Shown piece after piece: positions 25,104-33,399 of a stretch of 64,000 bases of DNA. Under the pieces are notes generated by a model. It ran no database searches and was not told the origin of the DNA. It saw only the letters and a list, made by a program, of their open reading frames with translations. A program made the translations under genes and the position numbers. This DNA comes from Catalinimonas niigatensis (GTDB taxonomy: Bacteria > Bacteroidota > Bacteroidia > Cytophagales > Cyclobacteriaceae). Every line of letters starts with the position of its first letter. Positions within the stretch are counted from its first letter, which is position 1. The stretch is taken from NCBI RefSeq assembly GCF_030506285.1, contig NZ_CP119422.1, positions 6,621,501 through 6,685,500 on the forward strand, written 5' to 3'.

Positions 25104-26291
25104 TTACCTGAAGGCTGCCAACTCCTTTTCCTGCTGGACTTTCTCTCTTTTTGTGGTTTTTTTGCTGAGCGATTTTTTTGATTTCTTCTGTCTTCCCCAC
25201 CAGATCATCACACCGGAAACCGGCATGCTGGCGATGATGAGGCTGGCAATGAAGGCAATAATTTTACCGGTTAATCCCAGAATTGCGCCTCTATGGATGT
25301 CATAATTCATCCGCAGTACAGTATCTGCCAGATCAGCGTCTTCATATTTTCCTTCATAAGGACCTGTGGCTGCCAGCGGTTTTAACGTGTACCGGTCATA
25401 ATGTTTGTAATCAACTTTATGATAGGATTCAGCATCGTGGTTGATATAGGTGTAATAAGAATCAGCATCAGTCTGAGGCACAGAGATATAAAGAATACCA
25501 TCTGTCGGTTTTTGCTGAACCAGACGTGTCCACAGCTGGTCAATTCCCGCTTCATTGGGTTGTACAGCAGTGGTATCTGAAAAAGGCATAATGTACTCTC
25601 CATTACCGTCACCACCGGCAGTAAAATGTACCGTGTTGGCAAACCATTGTAGGCCCATGATCATACCGGTGAGTGCTAATACTAGTCCTACCGAAAGCAT
25701 GTAAAAACCCATCACATTATGCAGATCATAATTGAGTCTGCGCCATTTGGCGTCCCACCTGATGGTGAAGCGTTGCTTACGGGCTTTTTTGTTTTTGGGC
25801 CACCAAAGCACCAGTCCACTGAGCAGCATGATAGCGAAGATGAGTGTACCATAGGCCACGATGGGCTGACCAATGTTGGGAGGTAGCCACAGATAATAAT
25901 GTCCGTGGATCATAAGGTGGAAAAAATCAATTTCCTCGTTGGTAATTTCAATCACTTTGCCGGTATAGGGATTGACATGGACAGTATAAAAATGCTCCGG
26001 CTCAAATCCCCAGAACCAGACACTGGTCGTTTTATCATCCTCATTGTAGACAAAGCCCTTGGGCTCGTCTGAAGTTTCCAAAGCCGCTTTGGCAATGGCA
26101 GAGAGTTGGGTAGGAGGAAGCATTGCCTGTTCTGCTGAGAGAACTTCAATGTTCCTGAAAGAACGGGTAACACTTTTGATCTCATCTTCAAAAGCGATGA
26201 GGCAGCCGGTGATGGCAACAATAAACACCACCAGCCCGGACGCAAATCCGAGCCAGAGGTGTATTTTCCCAACGATTTTTTTTACAGTCAT
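25104..26291 (-). CDS. PepSY-associated TM protein (siderophore-linked ferric reductase-type)
   Basis: The 395-residue inner-membrane protein has the PepSY_TM architecture: an N-terminal helix (LWLGFASGLVVFIVAITGCL), a periplasmic PepSY region (VHVNPYTGKVIEITNEEIDF, then HLMIHGHYYLW), and further helices with His residues (LNYDLHNVMGFY, MNYDIHRGAILGLTGKIIAF) suited to haem binding. It ends in a basic tail. The gene follows the siderophore receptor with a two-base gap, so the pair is one operon. Known relatives act in reductive release of iron from siderophores; this role fits the context but is inferred. A terminator follows. Confidence 0.88.
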   Translation of the reverse strand: MTVKKIVGKIHLWLGFASGLVVFIVAITGCLIAFEDEIKSVTRSFRNIEVLSAEQAMLPPTQLSAIAKAALETSDEPKGFVYNEDDKTTSVWFWGFEPEHFYTVHVNPYTGKVIEITNEEIDFFHLMIHGHYYLWLPPNIGQPIVAYGTLIFAIMLLSGLVLWWPKNKKARKQRFTIRWDAKWRRLNYDLHNVMGFYMLSVGLVLALTGMIMGLQWFANTVHFTAGGDGNGEYIMPFSDTTAVQPNEAGIDQLWTRLVQQKPTDGILYISVPQTDADSYYTYINHDAESYHKVDYKHYDRYTLKPLAATGPYEGKYEDADLADTVLRMNYDIHRGAILGLTGKIIAFIASLIIASMPVSGVMIWWGRQKKSKKSLSKKTTKREKVQQEKELAAFR

Positions 26292-26293
26292 GC

Positions 26294-28660
26294 TTAAAAT
26301 TTATAACCTAATGATAAACGGAAGTTTCTGGGTGGCTCCGTCTGCCAGTAGTAATAAGAGCTATAAGCGGAGCCTGAGTAAAGGTACTCATTCAGTATAT
26401 TATTGACATTCAAAGCTACATTGAATTTTTCACTCTGCCAGGAGAGAGAGCCATCCAGGCGGAAGTAATCAGGTAGGGCTTCCTGCCCGGTGCTGCCTGC
26501 CCATGACCAGGTGGTACGGTCTACCTGCCACTGATAACCTAATGATAGTCCGAAACCTTCCAGCACATTGCTGAAGCGGTAATTCAGCCATCCATTGGTC
26601 AGATGCTTGGCAAAGCCGGGTACGGGGTTGCCGATGTTTGCTTCTTCTGTATCTTCAGTTATTTCTGAGTTCGTAAATGCATAGTTCCAGACCAGGGTGA
26701 GTCCCGGCAGTACTTCTCCTCTCACATCTACTTCGGCACCCATCGTTTGCGTTTGGCCCAATTGTGTAGAAAAGTTGATGTTATCCGGATCGTTCACTAA
26801 TACATTATTTTTGGTGATCTGGTATACTGCCAGGGTAGAGTTCCAACGTCCATCAAACCAGTCTTTCTTTAAGCCTGCTTCAATGTTGTTGCCGGTGATC
26901 GGATCAAAGGCAGTACCGTTTACATCAACTCCTGACTGAGGGACAAAAGCCTGATCATAGAGTGCATAAACAGAGGTTTGGGGATCAATAGAGACACTCA
27001 AGCCTGCACGAGGTGTGAATTTGGTTTCATCGGTTTCAGAGCCGTACTGATTATCTGTGCTGGAGGTAATTCTACCAGCTAAAGTCAGGCGCAGTCTATC
27101 CTCCCAGAAGTGCAGCTCATCCTGTACATACACGCCTGAATAAGACTGGCTCAGGATGTTGCCTCCGGCACGCTGACGCAGGCTACGGGAGCGGTCAAAC
27201 TGAGGTAAGGAATCCATAGGTACCGAATGCACAGGATTATAGATGTTGAAAGGTACACTTCCGTTAAGGTTCACCGTCTGGTTCCAGTCGGCAATGTATC
27301 GTTTGGAGCCCAGATCCAGACCTCCCAGGATGCGGTGCTTGATGCCGCCCGTTTGTACTTCACCATTGACAAAGAACTGACCGAACTTGCCTACATTGAG
27401 GGCATCCCAGATACTGACAGTACGCTGAAGATCTCCTGCCTCGTTTACTCCTCCTGCCCAGAATGAACTTCCACTCGCCTCATAGTTAAAATAAGCTACC
27501 TGGCCGGTCAACTGCCAGTTTTCAGACAGTTGATGCTCCAGTATGAGGAAGCTGCTATGATCATGTACGGTAGAAGGGTCCATGTTGGGCTCGGCAATGG
27601 TAAAGTCCAGCGGTAAGTCTGCATAACCATTGGCTGAGAACACATAGGCAGAACCAATAGGACCTGTCTGAGCATACTGATAGGTATACTCTGCTGTGAT
27701 GGAGGTGCGCTCATCAATCTGGTATTTGAGTACCGGAGCCACCGTATAGCGATTATTGTATTCGTAAGGACGATGCGAGCCTTTGGTCTGTCCCATCAGG
27801 TTAAGGCGGTAGAGCAGTCTTCCGTCTTCGCTTAGCTTGCCATCCAGGTCAGTCGTAGCACGATAGGTATCAAAGCTGCCTACAGTAAGCGTAGCTTCGC
27901 CTTTGGTGATGCCGGTAGGTTTCTTGGTGACCACATTGTAAAAACCACTGGGTTCGCCATTGGCCATCATAAATCCGGCAGGACCTTTCACAAACTCTAT
28001 ACGCTCTACCATAGACATATCCTCAGCCAAAGGTCCCCAGCTGGACTGTACATTCATACCATTTCTGAAGGGCGCTATGCGAGATCCTCTCATGTTGAGG
28101 CGTGCGTAATTGTCCCAGTGCTCCAGCTTGGTCACTCCGCTGATGTTGCGTGATACGCCTTCCAGCATATCAAAAATCTGCTGATCCTGCAAAATTTCCC
28201 GATTGATTACCTGTATGTTCTGAGGTACTTCCAGTAGTGGCGTTTTGATGCGCAAAGTAGGAGAGGGAACATCTACTTTATACCTGTCAGCCTGTCCGCT
28301 TACTTCTATTTCTTTTAGTTGCTGGGCTGACTCGTTGAGTTGTAAGTTAAGTTGGGTAGTCTCACCAGCTTTTACACTTACATTCTGTTTTCTGGCAGTA
28401 TAACCGATGGAAGTGGCTACCAAGGTATAATTGCCAGCGGGTATGTTACTGATGGTAAAGCTACCCTGATCATTAGTGGAGCTGCCCAGGCTGGTATTTT
28501 GCAGGGCGACATTGATATTAGCCAATGGCTCTCCGTTGGGAGATTGTATATTTCCCTGGATTGTACCCAAAGACTGGGCATGAAGATTATGAGGAAGGAC
28601 TCCTGTACTGATTCCCAGGCATACTAAAAACAAGTAGTACTTCGTAAATGTGCGTATCAT
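26294..28660 (-). CDS. TonB-dependent siderophore receptor with carboxypeptidase-regulatory-like domain
   Basis: The 788-residue outer-membrane receptor starts at the ATG at 28660, which opens a clean signal peptide ending in LHAQ; an upstream ATG at 28693 gives a worse N terminus. A CarboxypepD_reg-like domain (IQGNIQSPNGEPLANINVAL) occupies about residues 30-115, then a plug domain (TLRIKTPLLEVPQNIQVINR, the FhuA/FhuE-type plug signature) and a 22-strand barrel ending in Phe (FRLSLGYKF). It belongs to the FhuE/FoxA-type subfamily that imports hydroxamate siderophores. It is cotranscribed with the PepSY gene. The 310-base region upstream contains possible operators. Confidence 0.9.
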   Translation of the reverse strand: MIRTFTKYYLFLVCLGISTGVLPHNLHAQSLGTIQGNIQSPNGEPLANINVALQNTSLGSSTNDQGSFTISNIPAGNYTLVATSIGYTARKQNVSVKAGETTQLNLQLNESAQQLKEIEVSGQADRYKVDVPSPTLRIKTPLLEVPQNIQVINREILQDQQIFDMLEGVSRNISGVTKLEHWDNYARLNMRGSRIAPFRNGMNVQSSWGPLAEDMSMVERIEFVKGPAGFMMANGEPSGFYNVVTKKPTGITKGEATLTVGSFDTYRATTDLDGKLSEDGRLLYRLNLMGQTKGSHRPYEYNNRYTVAPVLKYQIDERTSITAEYTYQYAQTGPIGSAYVFSANGYADLPLDFTIAEPNMDPSTVHDHSSFLILEHQLSENWQLTGQVAYFNYEASGSSFWAGGVNEAGDLQRTVSIWDALNVGKFGQFFVNGEVQTGGIKHRILGGLDLGSKRYIADWNQTVNLNGSVPFNIYNPVHSVPMDSLPQFDRSRSLRQRAGGNILSQSYSGVYVQDELHFWEDRLRLTLAGRITSSTDNQYGSETDETKFTPRAGLSVSIDPQTSVYALYDQAFVPQSGVDVNGTAFDPITGNNIEAGLKKDWFDGRWNSTLAVYQITKNNVLVNDPDNINFSTQLGQTQTMGAEVDVRGEVLPGLTLVWNYAFTNSEITEDTEEANIGNPVPGFAKHLTNGWLNYRFSNVLEGFGLSLGYQWQVDRTTWSWAGSTGQEALPDYFRLDGSLSWQSEKFNVALNVNNILNEYLYSGSAYSSYYYWQTEPPRNFRLSLGYKF

Positions 28661-28776
28661 TAGTTTATTTAGACTGATTTTAAATTGATGCAAAGCTATA
28701 TGCTCTGCCTCTCTTCTTCAATCGCTCAGATTAGCCTTTTTTTTAACTAATAATGGTCAATATGAATAGCTATCAT

Positions 28777-28793
28777 TAGTAGTCTACCTACTA
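28777..28793. promoter_or_regulatory. Inverted repeat upstream of the siderophore receptor gene
   Basis: TAGTAG-TCTAC-CTACTA (28777-28793) is a perfect 6-bp inverted repeat. About 15 bp downstream on the gene's strand is an imperfect palindrome with centre ATAGCTAT (28762-28777). Either could be an iron-responsive operator. I cannot match them firmly to a Fur box. The rest of 28661-28971 shows no gene. Confidence 0.35.
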
Positions 28794-28971
28794 GAAATGG
28801 TAGGTTGTGTTCTTAGATCATGCTGAATAAATAGTATTCAGAGATCAAAAAATCATGCTTTTAAGTGGTTTGTGTGAGGAAAAGTCAGAGCGGTATCGCT
28901 TTTGCCATAACTTATCAATCACTCATAATTCAGAAATTTGTAAATCATATGCTTTCTCAAAGGGACTTTGC

Positions 28972-30693
28972 TTAGTTTTCCCTTTGAGCAAGGGGATCAA
29001 ACATCCGTACAAAATCAACCAAGCTCTCTTCTCTTTTAAGGTTTAGCTTTTTCCGAATTCTATGCCGGGCTACTTTCACACTATCGGGAGCGATACCCAG
29101 TATATTGGCCATCTCTTTGATATTGAGGTTTAGGTACATCAAAGCACATATTTTTAGTTCATTGGGTGTCAGGTCGGGAAAGGCTTCCTTGATATTTTTG
29201 AAGAAACCTTCATTTACCTGCTCAAAATATAGTTTGAATTCTTCCCAAACTTTATCAACATGTTGGTGCTGGTCCAATAGCCAGTGTACTTTTTTTAATT
29301 GTCCTGAAAGCTTACCCTCAGAGTTTTTGCGGAGGTCATTGATTTGCTCTTTTACCTCTTCCATCAATTCGTTTTTTTGCAGAAAGTTAAGGGTGTAAGA
29401 CGTAAGTTCTTTGTTTTTTAAATGTAACTCATCTTTTAACTCCAGAGCTTTCAGGTGCGCATTTTCCAAAGCGGTCTTTACCAATGCCTGCCGGGTATCG
29501 TAGAGCTGGCGATCTTTTCTGCGCTTCAACTGTTGATAACGGATAACAAAAAAGGCAATAGCAGAAAGCAAAGCAAGGAGCAGAACCAGAGAGTTTCTCC
29601 ACAACGTTTTGATCTGACGGTCCTGGCGCAGCACTTCAATTTTCTGCTCTTGTAATATGAGTTCTTTTTCTTTTTTTCCGCTTTCAAAGCGAGCCTCCAT
29701 TTCTGCTATTTGCCGGGTTTTTTCAGTATTCAGCAGGCTGTCGCGTAGTGCATCATACTGGGCATCATAAGTCAGAGCCTGCGCATAATTTTTTCTACTA
29801 ACTTCCATCTCCTTCAGTACTTCCAGGGTAGCTGCTTCCCATTTTCGGTTATCTATAGACTTGCCAGTTTCCAGCGATTGAAGGAGGTATTTTTCTGCTA
29901 GTGTATAATCTTTCTTTTTCAGATAAGCCTGACCAATGTTTTTGAGGGTATAAGCCATACCATTGGCACTTCCGATTTCACTCCATATGCTGAGGGCTTT
30001 GTGGTAATTGGTCATGGCAAAATCTGTTTCACCACTTACAAAATGCACATAGCCGACATTGTTGTAAGATTCGGCCATACCAAAGGTGTCCTTTTCCAGA
30101 ATACGGATTTCAAGTGCCTGCTCCAGATACCAGGCAGCAGAATCATATTGCTTCAAATCAAAAAATACAGCACCCATATTGTTATAACAACGAGCTTCCT
30201 CCTTAAGGTTGTTAAGCGATTTTTCTAGCTGTAGCGATCTGCGGTGATAGTGTAATGACCGCTCATAATTTTGTAGTTCATCATATACCAGCCCCAGTCC
30301 GGTAGTAATTGTGGCCAGTAGCAGCGAGTCTTGTGTTTGTTCATGGAGGGTTAAAGCTTTCAAATAACAATCCAGCGCTTGTTCGTACTGGCCTAAGGCC
30401 CATTTCACCGAACCCAATCTTAATAAAGCTTTTCCTTTTGCATCCTCATCTTTGATTTGTTTGGCTAGGGTCAATGCCTTACGGGCCAATATCTCTGCCT
30501 GATGAGGGTCTTCATCCCATTTCCGGGCACTCAGCTTTAGCCATTCCTGGATTTGCTGAGACTCTTTCAGATGCTGCTGCCTTATAGGCTTACGCCCGCT
30601 ATCCGTGGATGCAAAAGCGGAAAAGACGGTGACAAAAATGATCAGTAGTTGATAAAATATGGTTAGATAAAAGATTGTTTTTTTCTCAATCAT
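28972..30693 (-). CDS. TPR protein with C-terminal LuxR-type HTH
   Basis: This 573-residue regulator has an N-terminal signal or anchor segment, about eight TPR units (residues 50-330: ALLRLGSVKWALGQYEQALD, SYNNVGYVHFVSGETDFAMT and others), a transmembrane helix near 365-388 (SLVLLLALLSAIAFFVIRY), a coiled coil, and a C-terminal GerE/LuxR HTH (about 510-555: LTPNELKICALMYLNLNIKE, NILGIAPDSVKVARHRIRKK). It is a one-piece membrane-bound sensor-regulator of a type common in Bacteroidota. It is paralogous to the product of 33400-35151. Its position next to the siderophore locus does not prove control of it. Confidence 0.85.
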   Translation of the reverse strand: MIEKKTIFYLTIFYQLLIIFVTVFSAFASTDSGRKPIRQQHLKESQQIQEWLKLSARKWDEDPHQAEILARKALTLAKQIKDEDAKGKALLRLGSVKWALGQYEQALDCYLKALTLHEQTQDSLLLATITTGLGLVYDELQNYERSLHYHRRSLQLEKSLNNLKEEARCYNNMGAVFFDLKQYDSAAWYLEQALEIRILEKDTFGMAESYNNVGYVHFVSGETDFAMTNYHKALSIWSEIGSANGMAYTLKNIGQAYLKKKDYTLAEKYLLQSLETGKSIDNRKWEAATLEVLKEMEVSRKNYAQALTYDAQYDALRDSLLNTEKTRQIAEMEARFESGKKEKELILQEQKIEVLRQDRQIKTLWRNSLVLLLALLSAIAFFVIRYQQLKRRKDRQLYDTRQALVKTALENAHLKALELKDELHLKNKELTSYTLNFLQKNELMEEVKEQINDLRKNSEGKLSGQLKKVHWLLDQHQHVDKVWEEFKLYFEQVNEGFFKNIKEAFPDLTPNELKICALMYLNLNIKEMANILGIAPDSVKVARHRIRKKLNLKREESLVDFVRMFDPLAQREN

Positions 30694-31029
30694 CAGGTAA
30701 TAGTTTCAAATATGGAGTCGCTTTGTGACATACGAACCAACGAAGCACTGGCTCTAGAATCCTTAAATCCAGGTATACAAATAGTGAACAATAGCATGTT
30801 ACTCCCTAAAATGATGAAGAAGCCCATTTAAAGTCTTTAAGAAGCTATACTACTGAAATTCTGAAAAGCGAAGCATAAATATGTTCAAAGTCCGACTGAT
30901 GAAATGCTTATGTTATTTTGCCAACTCATACCTCTGCTGATCGCTCATCAATAGGGGATCGAGTAAGTGGCTGGTTCTCCGAAAATCCAGAGAAAACCCC
31001 TTATACAAGTAGAAAGGGTACTATGCTTT
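30694..31029. other. Intergenic region, nothing recognised
   Basis: This stretch of 336 bases lies between two minus-strand genes and must contain the promoter of the TPR-LuxR gene. No good hairpin, repeat or coding frame was seen. Confidence 0.5.
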
Positions 31030-31650
31030 TTATCTATCTTGGCAGATAAAAAAAGTAGTATCGAGCCTGATCTTCCAAAATTTTGCGGCAATAGGTGCTT
31101 TTTCGTGAAGATGTTTGATTTCCTGGTTGAGAAAAAGCTTGGGGTTTGTCTCTTCCTTTTCACTATACTGAGAAAGTATTTCTTTGGCTTTAGGCTGATG
31201 TTCCTCCAAAGGAATAATGTTGGGTTCCAGTACAATGCACAAGATCATCACCAATACATTTGCATAAGCTAAATATCTGATAGGTGCACTGACTATTGAA
31301 AAACTTTTCATCTTTACTAAATTTGAAGTGAAATTTTTTTTGTAGGGATCATCAATGAAAAAGCACGGAGGCACAGTATGCGGGGGTATGTGAAACACTT
31401 TGGGCGCCAAAGCCTTCTCTCGCCCTGTTTCAGGGTTTCCCATTTTGAAGACATTACCCTCCTGCACGTAACCGCTGACTGGATTTACAGTAAGCGTACT
31501 ATCCCGACTATGGTGTACAGACATAGGTATCAATGGCTTTGAACCAGGCTTTTCTTTGGTTTCCTGCGGGCCTGACTCATATCCAAAAGCCAGCATATGA
31601 CTGACAGCAACCAGGAAAATCAGGTAATTTTTTAGATTTTGTAGATTCAT
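31030..31650 (-). CDS. Hypothetical envelope protein, possibly cotranscribed with the metallopeptidase-like gene
   Basis: The 206-residue protein has a signal peptide-like N terminus (NYLIFLVAVSHMLAFG), a Pro/Lys-rich stretch, and one internal hydrophobic helix (LAYANVLVMILCIVLEP). The rest is basic and not recognised. Its ATG lies 2 bp after the stop codon of the preceding gene at 31653-32213, so the two almost certainly form an operon. The plus strand also has an open frame here, but it lacks such context. No family or function can be given. Confidence 0.55.
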   Translation of the reverse strand: MNLQNLKNYLIFLVAVSHMLAFGYESGPQETKEKPGSKPLIPMSVHHSRDSTLTVNPVSGYVQEGNVFKMGNPETGREKALAPKVFHIPPHTVPPCFFIDDPYKKNFTSNLVKMKSFSIVSAPIRYLAYANVLVMILCIVLEPNIIPLEEHQPKAKEILSQYSEKEETNPKLFLNQEIKHLHEKAPIAAKFWKIRLDTTFFICQDR

Positions 31651-31652
31651 GT

Positions 31653-32213
31653 TTACTTTTCAGTGTTTTTAGCTAACTGATGCGTATGTTTTATTTCCTG
31701 ACGCATTTTTGCCTGACGAAACTGCTTATACAAAGCAAATTGTTTGCGAAGTGCTTCCTGCTCCCATTGGCGTTGCAAATAAGGAATGAGATGGATATGC
31801 GCGTACTGTTTTCCGTTCCAGCGGTATACATCATTCTCACAGCGTATCAATTCACCTTTGACAAACTGCTTGACATGCACCATCTCATGGGCGAGGGTGA
31901 GCAGTCGTGCGTTTGAACTTTGTTCAATGTCAATTTTGATATATACCTGCATGATAGGATTTTCGCCGCTATAAGCTTTAAACATTGTATATCCGGCTAT
32001 TCCTTTGGGTAAATCGGACTGATAACTTACTACAATACTTATATGGGAATCTAGTCCCAGCAGATCAGCATAAAAATTTACCATCTCTACGACCTCTGCT
32101 TTCTGTTTACCTCCTATCACATGTACCTGTGGTCGAGGGTAAGCAATACTTACTGAGAAATAAAATGCTACAGATGCTATGTTTAAACATAGCTTACAAA
32201 ATAATATCGACAT
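31653..32213 (-). CDS. Secreted zinc-metallopeptidase-like protein
   Basis: This 186-residue protein has an N-terminal signal (KLCLNIASVAFYFSVSIAY) and a single HEMVH motif (H109-E110-x-x-H113 in LTLAHEMVHVKQF), the gluzincin/zincin active site. A third zinc ligand could be Glu or His within the following 40 residues (GELIRCENDVYRWNGKQYAH). The C terminus is a highly charged helix. Many Bacteroidota encode similar short secreted zincins of unknown substrate. The gene is followed by the 206-residue hypothetical gene with a 2-bp gap. Proteolysis is inferred only from the motif. Confidence 0.7.
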   Translation of the reverse strand: MSILFCKLCLNIASVAFYFSVSIAYPRPQVHVIGGKQKAEVVEMVNFYADLLGLDSHISIVVSYQSDLPKGIAGYTMFKAYSGENPIMQVYIKIDIEQSSNARLLTLAHEMVHVKQFVKGELIRCENDVYRWNGKQYAHIHLIPYLQRQWEQEALRKQFALYKQFRQAKMRQEIKHTHQLAKNTEK

Positions 32214-32388
32214 GACTTCAATGAAAATTTGGGTTAATGGGAAGTAGCGTCTGTGCTACTCTCTTTCTACTACAAAATTACGGGGATGATAAAGTGAAGC
32301 CTAAGGATGAGGGTATACCAGAGGTGTACGGAAATGAAAAGAAAGGTAGACAAAAGGTTAGCAAAGGAATGAATCCATTGATTTACCC

Positions 32389-32757
32389 TCAGTATGCATC
32401 TGAAGTTCTTTTTCTATTGTTCAGGAAGGCTCTGATCAGTGGATGATTTTGATTACTGTTATTAAGGGTGATGGCTGGTTCAAAAAGCATAATCTTCTCT
32501 TTCATCATTGGCTACCGGTCAGTGTTCTACCTGCTTGGGTATGCTCGGAGGCTCCTGCATTCATTACAGGCTCTGAACGGTGCAAATAATGTATCTTTGG
32601 ACACAAAAGACATTTCATTTTCCCGGGCATGCTGATGCCGGATAAATCCATATTTCACCTTTAAGCTTCACGAGTTTTACGTGTTGCCTATTGAGTTCAC
32701 CGGCAATTCCCGGATTCCAATAATCTTTCATCTGTTGGAATTTGTCAAAAGTATTTA
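32389..32757 (-). pseudogene. Cupin-domain protein pseudogene
   Basis: Read on the minus strand, the start gives FDKFQQMKDYWNPGIAGELN and VKLVKLKGEIWI, then after a frameshift RHQHARENEMSFVSKDTL (the H-x-H...E metal motif of small cupins), and after another shift EHTQAG and the typical small-cupin end IMLFEPAITLN. At least two indels interrupt the frame, and stop codons follow each break. The parts are collinear with an intact cupin of about 115 residues. The remnant lies in a 730-base gap between two minus-strand genes and explains most of that space. Confidence 0.75.
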
Positions 32758-32944
32758 TTCCCTATTTTACTTCTGTTTTATTTCTGTCAATTTCCAAAAA
32801 ATACTGCCTTAGTCAGCGTCAAATGAATCCTACTACATGCATCAATCTATCGTAAATCCCGGAATTTTAAAAGCTATTGTGTCATGTTCACTTATTGTCT
32901 ACCTGAAAATGCAGGGATTTTGATTTAAAGACCAATAGGTAAAC

Positions 32945-33379
32945 TTAGGGTGTGACAAGAATACATTCCTGTAAGAAAACTTTTTCGTCGTACCACACGC
33001 ATTTGCCCTGTACACTTATCATCATGCCAGCGATCAGCTCATTGATTAACTTAGTTTGCGTTTCACTCATTTGACAATGGATATAATGATGGGGATCGCG
33101 GGTCTTAAGAAGTAAAGTCAGATAATGGTTATCTTTAGGTTCTCTCCGGGAAAGAACGCCGCTTACCCGCAGAGACTGATGAACATAAGTAGCCGTCGCC
33201 AGGCTGTCATTCTCTCTAAATGAGGTCAATAATTGACTCGAATCCAAAAAAATGACTCGTCTACTTTGATGAAACACACCCAGGGATAAGAACAACAGAA
33301 AAAATCCAAATACATAAGCCGTATTGAGCTTTATTCCTAAAAGATTAAGGTTTCCTGTATACTTACGAAACATATACAA
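32945..33379 (-). CDS. OB-fold protein (tRNA_anti-like type), membrane anchored
   Basis: The 144-residue protein has one N-terminal membrane helix (AYVFGFFLLFLSLGVF) and an OB-fold like that of the tRNA_anti-like family: strands VSGVLSRREP, YLTLLLKTRDPHHYIHCQM, then the helix and GMMISVQGKCVWYDEKVFLQ, ending in a final hydrophobic strand. Such proteins in Bacteroidota are of unknown function. It lies 20 bp after the TPR-LuxR gene on the same strand and is probably cotranscribed with it. Confidence 0.65.
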   Translation of the reverse strand: MYMFRKYTGNLNLLGIKLNTAYVFGFFLLFLSLGVFHQSRRVIFLDSSQLLTSFRENDSLATATYVHQSLRVSGVLSRREPKDNHYLTLLLKTRDPHHYIHCQMSETQTKLINELIAGMMISVQGKCVWYDEKVFLQECILVTP

Positions 33380-33399
33380 AAAGTAAGGCTACTACAGGT

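Noticed and set aside
30967-31272. Plus-strand frame of 101 residues
   Set aside because: It is antisense to the minus-strand gene that is coupled by a 2-bp gap to the metallopeptidase-like gene; codon pattern favours the minus strand.
32237-32446. Plus-strand frame of 69 residues
   Set aside because: It overlaps the decayed cupin gene on the other strand and has no recognisable content.
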